Positions 37,664 through 45,325 of a stretch of DNA of 64,000 nt are shown here, piece by piece. The notes below the pieces were generated by a model, which had not been told where the DNA came from, made no database searches, and worked only from the letters and a program-made list of their open reading frames with translations. Source of the stretch: Desulfoscipio sp. XC116. GTDB taxonomy: Bacteria; Bacillota; Desulfotomaculia; Desulfotomaculales; Desulfallaceae. Numbering within the stretch: the first letter of the stretch is position 1; each line of letters begins with the position of its first letter. The position numbers and the translations under genes are program-made. The stretch is from contig NZ_CP156660.1 in the NCBI RefSeq assembly GCF_039851975.1, forward strand, positions 62,001 to 126,000, read 5' to 3'.

Positions 37664-37872
37664 CATTGAAAGTTGAGTTATATATCTTTGCGGAATTAAA
37701 CAGTTGCCTTAGTGCGGCTGTTTAATTTTTGTCATTTTTTAACTGGGAGGCTTTTCAAGTGCTGTAAAAAGTGGTAAAGTATTGAATGCCGGGGTTTGTA
37801 CAGAGCAAATAATGCACAGATGGACGTGTTTTACAATTTAACTAGCGTGGCAGGAAAAAGGCAGTATGTGGC
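37664..37872 (+). repeat. Direct repeat copy 2, leader of yabE
   Basis: Matches 36413-36620 almost base for base. It contains a 10-bp perfect hairpin AATTAAACAG / CTGTTTAATT followed by TTTTGTCATTTTTT (37688-37726), a terminator shape, and then a long segment bracketed by CTGTAAAAAGTGG and ACGTGTTTTACA that can pair. May be an untranslated regulatory RNA before yabE; not matched to a known riboswitch class. Confidence 0.6.
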
Positions 37873-38034
37873 GAATATATATTAGGCCAAGTGTTACCGA
37901 TGATGATAGTCTCTAATTAATTTAATTGATTAAACGATTTCAGCATATGTTAAAAGTATGAATTCTTTACAGATTAATTAAGTGGTTATTGCAAGCCGTG
38001 TTATGCGGTTTTTGAAGGAGGGATAATTATTATT

Positions 38035-39030
38035 TTGAACAATAATGCAGCGGAACGCACTTCGCCCGACAACTTCTTTGATGGCAGAGTTGCGGCAGCT
38101 TTATTGGCTATAGCACTGTTGGTTATGGCTATCATTTCAGCTTACCAGGGGGCCAAAAAGGAAGTTAATTTGCTGGTAGACGGTAAACAATATCAGGTGC
38201 ATACTTTTCATAATGATGTCAATGGGCTTTTAAATGAAAATGGCATTGTTCTTAAGGAAAAGGACAGGGTATCTCCGGTTCCGGCAACTGTCCTGAATGA
38301 CGGTATGACGGTCAAAGTGCGCCGGGCCGTGCCGGTGCAGCTGCAAGTGGGCACAGAACAATACCAATTAATCAGTTCGGCTGAAACAGTTGGCGAGGTG
38401 CTCAAGGAAAAAGGCGTGGTGCTTGGAGAGCGGGATGTGGTTACCCCCGGACTTTCGACCCGGTTGGATAAAGAAGCCCGTATTCAAGTGGACCGAATTA
38501 CTACCCGGGTAATTGAGGAAAAAGCACCTATCCCCTACCGAATCCAGCGGGAGAATGACGCTACATTGTTCAGGGGAGTTGTCCGGGTTATCAACAGCGG
38601 TCGCGAAGGATTGGAAAAGAAGATGTGGGAAATAGTATATAAAAACGGTGAAAAGATGGAAAAAAATCTTTTGGCCAGTAGTGTATTGGAAGTACCTGTG
38701 GATCGGGTGGTTCGGGTGGGGACTATGCAAACTGTTAACAGGGGCGGCAATACTATTAGGTTTTCCCGTGCTTATGATATGGTAGCTACCGCCTATTCCC
38801 ATACCGGAAATAATACTTCTACCGGGATTAGTCCCCATGTGGGGGTTGTTGCGGTTGACCCGTCGGTAATACCCATGGGAAGCCGGCTTTATGTGGAAGG
38901 GTACGGTTACGGCAGGGCAATGGATAAGGGAAGGAGCATTAAAGGAAGCAGAATTGATGTTTTTCTGGAAAGCCACAGCCAGGCCGTCAGCTGGGGAAGA
39001 CGTACAGTAAAAGTATACCTGCTTGAATAA
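38035..39030 (+). CDS. yabE: YabE-like cell-wall protein: DUF348, G5 and 3D domains
   Basis: 331 residues. An N-terminal membrane anchor (about 18-38, VAAALLAIALLVMAIISAYQ) is followed by two DUF348 ubiquitin-like repeats (about 44-84 and 102-143), a G5 domain (about 147-225) and a C-terminal 3D domain (YDMVATAYSHTGNNTSTG...VAVDPSVIPMGSRLYVEG...IKGSRIDVF) with the conserved Asp residues of lytic transglycosylases. Related to Bacillus YabE/YocH and to Rpf proteins active on peptidoglycan. TTG start at 38035 after GGAGGG. In the Bacillus backbone position before ksgA. The leader is duplicated upstream. Confidence 0.9.
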   Translation: MNNNAAERTSPDNFFDGRVAAALLAIALLVMAIISAYQGAKKEVNLLVDGKQYQVHTFHNDVNGLLNENGIVLKEKDRVSPVPATVLNDGMTVKVRRAVPVQLQVGTEQYQLISSAETVGEVLKEKGVVLGERDVVTPGLSTRLDKEARIQVDRITTRVIEEKAPIPYRIQRENDATLFRGVVRVINSGREGLEKKMWEIVYKNGEKMEKNLLASSVLEVPVDRVVRVGTMQTVNRGGNTIRFSRAYDMVATAYSHTGNNTSTGISPHVGVVAVDPSVIPMGSRLYVEGYGYGRAMDKGRSIKGSRIDVFLESHSQAVSWGRRTVKVYLLE

Positions 39031-39035
39031 AATGT

Positions 39036-39070
39036 GAGGGGCTTGCGCTCCTCCTTTTTATTTTTTTTGT
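39036..39070 (+). terminator. Terminator after yabE
   Basis: GAGGGGC / GCTCCTC stem with TTGC loop followed by CTTTTTATTTTTTTT. Confidence 0.8.
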
Positions 39071-39127
39071 CTAAACTGGTATGATATATAACAGTGATAT
39101 AAATTCGCGACAGGGAGGGGGTACATT

Positions 39128-39994
39128 ATGGACCCTGCATCACCCAGGGTAGTAAGGGCTTTATTGGAACAGCATCAATTCAGGATCAAAAAAAAATTTG
39201 GTCAGAACTTTCTTGTTGACGGTAATATTATAAATAAAATATTAAATGCTGCTGAGTTGAGCAACATGGATGTAGTAGTCGAAATCGGCCCGGGGGTGGG
39301 GGCGCTTACCTATCGCTTGGCACAGAAGGCCCGGCGGGTGGTAGCCGTGGAAATTGACCGCACCGTATTTCCATTGCTGGCGGAAACTTTGGATGGTTTG
39401 GATAATATTACGTTGGTGGAGGCGGATGCTCTAAAAACCGACTTTGATCGACTGGTGCGGGAGCGGGCCGGCGCCCCGGCCAATGGATACAAGGTGGTGG
39501 CTAATTTGCCGTATTATATTACCACTCCCTTAATTATGCATTTATTGGAAGGGCATTTGGGCGCCCGTAAAATAATTGTTATGGTGCAGGAGGAGGTGGC
39601 CCGGCGGCTTATTGCTTCCCCGGGTGCCAAAGATTATGGGGCCCTCACTGTGGCCGCCAACTATTACGCGGTGGTGGAATTGGCCTTTAAAGTGCCCCGC
39701 ACCGTGTTTCTGCCACGCCCCGAAGTAGATTCGGCCGTAATAAGTATGACGGTAAGAAAAAGTCCGGCAGTTTGCGTTAAAAATGAGCAAGTTTACTTTG
39801 CCCTGGTCAGGGCGGCCTTTCAGCAGAGGCGCAAAACATTGCTTAATGCATTGGGCAATTTGAATAAGGAATTTTCCAGAGATAAGTGGCTTAATATTTT
39901 GCGGCAGGCTGAAATTGACCCGGTGCGCCGGGGTGAAACATTAAACTTACGGGAGTTCGCTCGCCTGGCTGATGTCTATGATCAATGCAGGTAA
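39128..39994 (+). CDS. rsmA: 16S rRNA dimethyladenosine transferase
   Basis: 288 residues (KsgA); dimethylates A1518 and A1519 of 16S rRNA with SAM. SAM motif VVEIGPGVGALTYRL (about 51-65), acidic VAVEIDR, and motif IV NLPYYITTPL are present, with the C-terminal helical domain. ATG behind GGGAGGGGG. Order yabE-rsmA as in Bacillus, but rnmV between them is missing. Confidence 0.95.
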   Translation: MDPASPRVVRALLEQHQFRIKKKFGQNFLVDGNIINKILNAAELSNMDVVVEIGPGVGALTYRLAQKARRVVAVEIDRTVFPLLAETLDGLDNITLVEADALKTDFDRLVRERAGAPANGYKVVANLPYYITTPLIMHLLEGHLGARKIIVMVQEEVARRLIASPGAKDYGALTVAANYYAVVELAFKVPRTVFLPRPEVDSAVISMTVRKSPAVCVKNEQVYFALVRAAFQQRRKTLLNALGNLNKEFSRDKWLNILRQAEIDPVRRGETLNLREFARLADVYDQCR

Positions 39995-40014
39995 TATAAA
40001 AGGAGATGGACTAA

Positions 40015-40485
40015 TTGTTCTTTATCAGTCCTTCCAAGGGGAAGCTGTCATTTATAGAAATGATGAATGATGTTATCGACTATATCAGCGGTCTGCCCAG
40101 TTCATCTTATAAAATTATTATCGGAACCGACTCCATGGTCAGGGATGAAACCTGTTTTGTTACCGCCGTTGTGGTGCACCGCCTGGGCAAAGGGGCCAGG
40201 TACTATTATCGTAAGAAAGTGCAGCGTAAGATAAGAAGTCTGCGGCAAAAGATATTTTATGAAACAGCCCTCAGTCTGGAGTTGGGTGGCAAAATAGCGG
40301 AATATTTTTCTGAAAGCGGTTTTGCCGAAATGCCGGTTGAGGTACATATTGACGTGGGTGTCCAAGGTGAAACCCGCGACTTGATTAAAGAAGTAGTGGG
40401 TATGGTTGTCGGCAGTGGCTTTCAGGCCAAAATTAAACCCGATGCCTACGGCGCTTCTTCTGTGGCGGATAAGTATACCAAGTGA
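40015..40485 (+). CDS. YkuK-family RNase H-like protein
   Basis: 156 residues. The strand YKIIIGTDSM supplies the first acidic residue of an RNase H fold, followed by CFVTAVVVHR and VEVHIDVG with a further Asp. Cellular function not established to my knowledge. TTG start 20 bases after rsmA, so probably co-transcribed. Confidence 0.8.
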   Translation: MFFISPSKGKLSFIEMMNDVIDYISGLPSSSYKIIIGTDSMVRDETCFVTAVVVHRLGKGARYYYRKKVQRKIRSLRQKIFYETALSLELGGKIAEYFSESGFAEMPVEVHIDVGVQGETRDLIKEVVGMVVGSGFQAKIKPDAYGASSVADKYTK

Positions 40486-40608
40486 AATTAGCTTTAAATA
40501 GTTATGTGTGTATCGGGATATCAAGATATAGGTCGTTATTGTTGGAGTTCTGTGATATCCAATTTAAGGTTTATATACATAAAGCTGTCCGGTTAGTTTT
40601 ATAAATAA

Positions 40609-40635
40609 AAGCCTGCCTCCAGGCTTTTTTTATTT
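40609..40635 (+). terminator. Terminator after ykuK
   Basis: AAGCCT / AGGCTT stem with GCCTCC loop and a long T-run. Confidence 0.85.
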
Positions 40636-40701
40636 TACGGCTATTCACACCTTTGCCCTGCTATTTCATAACATGTAGAAAAAACAATGGGGGCTGATTA
40701 A

Positions 40702-41577
40702 TTGGATATAAAAGTTGGTGATGTGGTAGGGCGAAAGTCATATGGTATGGATGTCTATTTTAAGGTGATGGAAATTCATAATGATAAATTCGGAAATTCA
40801 ATGGCCCGTTTAAATGGTTTGGATATGAGGCTTTGTGCCAATGCACCGCTCACCGATCTGGTAAAAATAGAACCCGGGAAAATTGCGGATTACTGGCGCA
40901 TGACCATGACCAAAAACCACGAGGCCATGCGCAGAGTTTTTATGCGCCGCCAGAAGGACCGGGAAAGAACATTGATGCGTTCATTGCCCGGCACGGAGGC
41001 AGAGGAATTGGATAGCTTTGATGTGCCGGGACGGGTATTGCACATCGATGGTGACGGTGAATATCTTGACTTATGCATGACCACGTACCGGCAGCTGCAA
41101 ATTCCCGCCAACGGATTTAACATTGCGGAAAGCCGGCAAGCGCAAAAAGTATATGATTTATTGCTGAAGCACCGGCCGGATTTACTGGTGCTTACCGGAC
41201 ATGATGGTTTTAAGAAAGATATTAAGGATTTTTCAGACATTGCCAACTACCACAACTCAGGCCATTTTGTAGCCGCTGTGCAGGAGGCCCGGCGATATGA
41301 GAAAAGCCGGGATGACCTGGTGATATTTGCCGGTGCCTGTCAGTCTCATTATGAGTCGCTGCTTGAGGCCGGGGCAAACTTTGCCAGCTCTCCCCAACGG
41401 GTGTTGATCCATGCCTTTGACCCCGTGTTTGTAATGGAAAAGATCGCCTACACATCCATCTATGATCCCATAAGTCTGAGGGAGATTATTTTATCCACAA
41501 TAACCGGATTTGATGGTGTTGGAGGAATGGAAACCAGAGGGAAATACCGTATGGGAGTGCCACGTTCGCCTTATTAG
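40702..41577 (+). CDS. yabG: Sporulation cysteine-type protease YabG
   Basis: 291 residues, full length. N-terminus KVGDVVGRKSYGMDVYFKV is a small beta-barrel, followed by the peptidase region with VLHIDGDGEYLDLC, LVLTGHDGF, YHNSGHFVAAVQEAR and VIFAGACQSHYE that defines YabG. In Bacillus and Clostridium it processes spore coat and cortex proteins late in sporulation. TTG start. Supports a true spore-former. Last gene of the Bacillus-like backbone. Confidence 0.92.
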   Translation: MDIKVGDVVGRKSYGMDVYFKVMEIHNDKFGNSMARLNGLDMRLCANAPLTDLVKIEPGKIADYWRMTMTKNHEAMRRVFMRRQKDRERTLMRSLPGTEAEELDSFDVPGRVLHIDGDGEYLDLCMTTYRQLQIPANGFNIAESRQAQKVYDLLLKHRPDLLVLTGHDGFKKDIKDFSDIANYHNSGHFVAAVQEARRYEKSRDDLVIFAGACQSHYESLLEAGANFASSPQRVLIHAFDPVFVMEKIAYTSIYDPISLREIILSTITGFDGVGGMETRGKYRMGVPRSPY

Positions 41578-41634
41578 ACGGTAACCCTTTCTTATTGGCA
41601 TGCATAACATGGCATCAGTAGAGGAGGTGTGGCT

Positions 41635-42636
41635 ATGGAAAAGTATTATCGCGTTCTTGATAAGGTTCGTGGGCGTATTTTGCAAATGCCCAATGTTGTT
41701 GGTATAGGAGTGGGATATAAGCGGGTGGGGATGACCCGTACCGATAAGCCGGCGATTGTTGTTTTTGTAAATAAAAAGGTATCCGCGGTAAGCCTGCGCC
41801 GCAATCAGAAGGTGCCGGGAGAGCTAGATGGATTAGACACCGATGTGGTTGAAATAGGACGGGTACGCTTATTGGATAGGGTTATGAAAATGCGCCCCGC
41901 TTTTCCCGGCAGCAGTGTCGGTCATTATAAAATCAGCGCGGGTACTTTGGGGGCTGTGGTTAAAGATAAACATACCGGTGAAAAGTTTATTTTATCCAAT
42001 AATCATATACTGGCCAACGGTTCAAGCGGAAGTGACGGTCGGGCCAAGGCAGGCGATGCCATTTTGCAGCCGGGCCCTTATGACGGGGGAAAACAAAGTG
42101 ATAAAATTGCTGAACTGGTGAGGTTTATTCCGCTGATCAGGACTTCGCAGCAATCTGATTGTCCGGTGGCGGCCGGTGTGGCGGGTATTGGCAATCGGTT
42201 TATTAAACTGATACGGCCAACGTATGAAATGCGCTTTTATAAATATAGCCGTTCCACTAATGTAGTGGACTGTGCCGTGGCCAGGCCGATGAATAATAGT
42301 CTGATCGGTGAAGAAATAGTAGAGCTCGGTTCGGTTTCCGGGGTAGGTGAAGTTCAGGAGGGTACATGGGTGCAAAAAAGCGGCCGAACCACCGGGGTTA
42401 CCTCCGGGGTGGTCACTGCTATGGGAGTTACGTTAAGGGTTGAACTTTCCGACGATGAATCCGGTTGGTTTAGTGACCAGGTGGTGGCCGATGTAATGTG
42501 CCAGCCGGGTGATAGTGGTTCGCTGATTTTAAACAAAGAAAACAAAGCAGTGGGCCTTTTATTTGCCGGCTCGGATTCACACTGTATATTTAATCGTATT
42601 CAAAATGTACTTAAACTATTGGAAGTGGAATTTTAG
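41635..42636 (+). CDS. Trypsin-like serine protease homologue
   Basis: 333 residues without a signal peptide or membrane helix. Catalytic residues appear as His in LSNNHILAN, Asp in VVDCAVARP and Ser in CQPGDSGSLIL, the last a clear chymotrypsin-fold signature; the surrounding KSGRTTGVTSGVV is also typical. The N-terminal 80 residues (VVGIGVGYKRVG, PAIVVFVNKKV) form a separate domain of a kind seen in Nal1-like proteins. ATG at 41635 with AGGAGG at 41622-41627. It follows yabG by 57 bases; a shared role in spore protein processing is inference. Confidence 0.8.
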   Translation: MEKYYRVLDKVRGRILQMPNVVGIGVGYKRVGMTRTDKPAIVVFVNKKVSAVSLRRNQKVPGELDGLDTDVVEIGRVRLLDRVMKMRPAFPGSSVGHYKISAGTLGAVVKDKHTGEKFILSNNHILANGSSGSDGRAKAGDAILQPGPYDGGKQSDKIAELVRFIPLIRTSQQSDCPVAAGVAGIGNRFIKLIRPTYEMRFYKYSRSTNVVDCAVARPMNNSLIGEEIVELGSVSGVGEVQEGTWVQKSGRTTGVTSGVVTAMGVTLRVELSDDESGWFSDQVVADVMCQPGDSGSLILNKENKAVGLLFAGSDSHCIFNRIQNVLKLLEVEF

Positions 42637-42683
42637 TTGCTAAACGGGGGCCAACAGTATATGTTGCCGGGGGAGGTTCGAAC

Positions 42684-43076
42684 GTGAAGGTTTACCAGAC
42701 CAGCGATGTAGCTCTCACTTTTTTTAATGATATTCCGGCCATCGGCCCCCGCTTGCCAAGCAAGGAAGACGCACTGAAGGTGGCGGAAAGCTACTTGCGG
42801 TTAATTGATAAGCTGGCCCGCGAAAAAAAAGGCAACCCGCGCTGCAGCATCAGTTTTCTGAAGCAAACCGACGGGCTTTATACATTGATATTGAGGGGTT
42901 CCGGTATGGCCTTGGAAACACTTAGTAATTTGGATGAGCTCATGCTGCAGCGCTTTAAAAAAGGATTGAAAAATAAATTGTTTATTTTAACCTGTTTTTT
43001 TGACGACCAGGATGGTAAGGTGGCGTGTCTGGCCTTAACTGAAGGCGTGGGCGCCGTCCTTTACTCACCGGGGTAG
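42684..43076 (+). CDS. Conserved-looking small protein, function unknown
   Basis: 130 residues, soluble, mixed alpha/beta by eye (ALKVAESYLRLIDKLAREKK; YTLILRGSG; KLFILTCFFDDQDGKVACLAL). GTG start at 42684 with GGGGGAGG upstream; 47 bases after the protease gene, same strand, so probably one transcript with it. I recognise no family. Confidence 0.6.
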   Translation: MKVYQTSDVALTFFNDIPAIGPRLPSKEDALKVAESYLRLIDKLAREKKGNPRCSISFLKQTDGLYTLILRGSGMALETLSNLDELMLQRFKKGLKNKLFILTCFFDDQDGKVACLALTEGVGAVLYSPG

Positions 43077-43092
43077 AGAGGCAACTTCCCGT

Positions 43093-43151
43093 GGTGCCGG
43101 GTGTTAAAGGTTGAAAGATTAAAAGTCTTCAACCTTTCAACACCCGGCACC
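43093..43151. terminator. Long hairpin after the protease transcript
   Basis: GGTGCCGGGTGTTAAAGGTTG... pairs with ...CAACCTTTCAACACCCGGCACC over about 26 bp with one bulge. No T-run, so it may block 3' decay or pausing rather than act as a classic terminator; it could also be a lone palindromic repeat. Confidence 0.45.
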
Positions 43152-43389
43152 GGTCTATTGGTTACCTATACCATATAGCAGTTATTTTGCGCCAATAAAA
43201 ACCTCGCCCCAGAAACTATTAATTTAACATAATTTATGGGGGATAACCTTAATTTAGCCAAATTGCTAGACTTAAATCATATTGGTATTATTAATATCAG
43301 CCGGCCAGACACTGGACAGGCATACTTTAAATGTTAGCGAGTATGTTTCCAAAAAAGAGGTATCCACAAGAAAGGGGAGAGTTAACAAG

Positions 43390-45021
43390 TTGCATGCACA
43401 AAACAAAAAGATAGCATTGATCCCTGTATTGGTTTTATTAGCGGCGGTTTTATTGCTGACCGGGCCTGTTTGGGCTGCGGACAGTCCAGTGGATGCAGAT
43501 GGCGACAACTTAACGGCAGCGGAAATGTTGTCATTGGGTGAAATGGCAGTCACGGATGAGTCTCCGGTGGACAAGGTGGGCGTGAACGGGCAAGATGTTG
43601 CTTTTGGTTTGCCGATGGTAGTGGGCAGCGTGGAAGGAAGCGAATTATCAGTTGAGGCCAACCAATTGTTTAACCTGATTAATGATGAGCGGGATAAAGC
43701 AGGCCTTGAGCCGGTGGCAGCGGACAATATGTTGACCGTACTGGCCCGGCTGAAAGCCAAGGATATGGCGGAGAAAAAATATCTGGGGTCACGCTCCCCC
43801 ATTTACGGTACTGTGAATGATATGTTAAACGAGGCCAAGGTGCAGTATCATGCGGTTGGCGAAAACCTGACCCGTGCCGGCAGCGCCGAGTCGGCTCATA
43901 CATCGTTTATGCGATACAACAGCACGCTAAAAAACCGTATTTTAAATCCCGCTTATGATCGCGTAGGAGTAGCGGTGGAACCGGCGGGCAGTTGCTATTA
44001 TGTGGTGGAAATCTTTATTGACAGCGCGGATCAAAATCAGTCGCAAACCCCGGATGCCGACGAAGAAAACGGAGCGGACGATCAGCCCGAACCGGCTCCT
44101 GTACCGGACCCGCGGCCCGCTTCCGGTATGTCGGCCGACGAGCGGCAGATGCTTGATTTGGTTAACCGGGAAAGGACCCGGCGGGGCCTGAGTCCGCTGC
44201 AATTTGACAGCGCACTGCTGCAGCAGGCCCGTTTAAAGGCCGAGGATATGGCAGAAAACAATTATTTCAGCCATACATCACCAACCTATGGTTCACCCTT
44301 TGATATGCTGCGGGCTGCCGGTATCAAATACAATTACGCCGGTGAGAATTTGGCCATGGCACCATCGGTTCAGCGGGCCCACGACGGTCTGATGAATTCC
44401 AGCGGCCACCGGGCCAATATATTAAACACAAGCTTTGATCGTGTCGGTATTGCTGTGCAGAGTAAAGGCAATCAAAAATATTTTGTGCAGTTGTTTACAG
44501 GGGGGCAGCGCAATACCAGCCCGACCCCGACACCGCGGCCCGATCCTGCGCCGGCACCGCAGCCCGAGCCTGAACCTGAACCTGAACCAACTCCACAACC
44601 GACGCCACAGCCCGGTAACGGATCCAATGTTACTTCTATGACGTCCGACGAACAGAAAATGTTCCAACTGGTTAACGAGGAAAGAGCCAAGTACGGGGCA
44701 GCCCCATTAAAGGTTAATAATGAGTTGGTTAAGTTGGCCAGCCTAAAGGCTCAGGATATGATAAGCAAAAATTACTTCAGCCATACTTCGCCAACATATG
44801 GCTCACCCTTTGACATGATGAAGCAGTTTGGTATTCGGTACGGCTACGCAGGTGAAAATCTGGCCGGTGCCTCCGCTGTCGGTACGGCCCATCAAAACCT
44901 GATGAATTCCTCGGGCCATAGGAAAAACATACTAAATACCAACTTCACCGAGGTGGGTATAGGGATTGTCGATGGCGGACCTTACGGCAAAATGTTTGTG
45001 CAAATGTTTATACAGCCGTAA
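43390..45021 (+). CDS. Secreted protein with three CAP/SCP domains
   Basis: 543 residues. A signal peptide ends near VWAADS. CAP domains at about 80-205, 255-375 and 423-543 are joined by Pro/Glu/Gln-rich linkers (PEPEPEPEPTPQPTP). Domains 2 and 3 keep the His/Glu set (NYFSHTSPTYGSPFDM ... GENL ... SSGHRANIL). Domain 1 has lost it: LGSRSPIYG replaces FSHTSP and the SGH motif is absent, so it is degenerate. Bacterial CAP proteins such as YkwD are extracellular, of uncertain activity. TTG at 43390 after AAAGGGGAG gives a proper signal peptide; an upstream in-frame start at 43282 adds 36 unlikely residues. Confidence 0.82.
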   Translation: MHAQNKKIALIPVLVLLAAVLLLTGPVWAADSPVDADGDNLTAAEMLSLGEMAVTDESPVDKVGVNGQDVAFGLPMVVGSVEGSELSVEANQLFNLINDERDKAGLEPVAADNMLTVLARLKAKDMAEKKYLGSRSPIYGTVNDMLNEAKVQYHAVGENLTRAGSAESAHTSFMRYNSTLKNRILNPAYDRVGVAVEPAGSCYYVVEIFIDSADQNQSQTPDADEENGADDQPEPAPVPDPRPASGMSADERQMLDLVNRERTRRGLSPLQFDSALLQQARLKAEDMAENNYFSHTSPTYGSPFDMLRAAGIKYNYAGENLAMAPSVQRAHDGLMNSSGHRANILNTSFDRVGIAVQSKGNQKYFVQLFTGGQRNTSPTPTPRPDPAPAPQPEPEPEPEPTPQPTPQPGNGSNVTSMTSDEQKMFQLVNEERAKYGAAPLKVNNELVKLASLKAQDMISKNYFSHTSPTYGSPFDMMKQFGIRYGYAGENLAGASAVGTAHQNLMNSSGHRKNILNTNFTEVGIGIVDGGPYGKMFVQMFIQP

Positions 45022-45041
45022 ATAATAATATCCGGCTGTGT

Positions 45042-45095
45042 GAAGGGGCTGTTGCACCGCGAGCTATAAGCTCGTAGTGCCGCAGCCTCTTTTGG
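45042..45095 (+). repeat. Palindromic unit related to the MITE-like element
   Basis: AAGGGGCTGTTGCAC...AGCTATAAGCT...GTGCCGCAGCCTCTT hairpin after the CAP gene. The left arm matches the left end of copy B (60740). Followed by TTTTGG, so it may serve as a terminator. Confidence 0.55.
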
Positions 45096-45098
45096 TTG

Positions 45099-45280
45099 CT
45101 AAATGTAAACAGCGGGTCCCCAAGAACTGCTGTTGGAGCTGATATCCAGCATGATCATGCCATCTTTAATCTTCGGATAGTCCAGTACGCTTCTTTTTCC
45201 ACCTGGTCGGCAAACCGGCCCGCCGGAGCCAAGTACCAGCCGTCGTAATCGTCAGCCGGAGCGTCAAACAACTGTTCCAT
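45099..45280 (-). pseudogene. Frameshifted remnant, possibly of a SAM methyltransferase
   Basis: A strong ribosome site (AAAGGAGT) precedes ATG at 45280. The first frame gives about 41 residues (MEQLFDAPADDYDGWYLAPAG...) and stops at 45155. A second frame carries on in step to a TAG at 45099 (..PKIKDGMIMLDISSN..). The D.WY..PAGRF pattern recalls the N-terminus of class I methyltransferases, but the catalytic part is missing. Codirectional with dxs, 45 bases downstream of it. Confidence 0.4.
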
Positions 45281-45325
45281 ATAACTACTCCTTTATTAAA
45301 GGAATTAAATAGTCTGGGTCATGTG

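Noticed and set aside
44510-44620. Periodic CCTGAACCTGAACC tracts as a possible DNA repeat array or CRISPR
   Set aside because: They encode the Pro-Glu linker of the CAP protein; no spacers.
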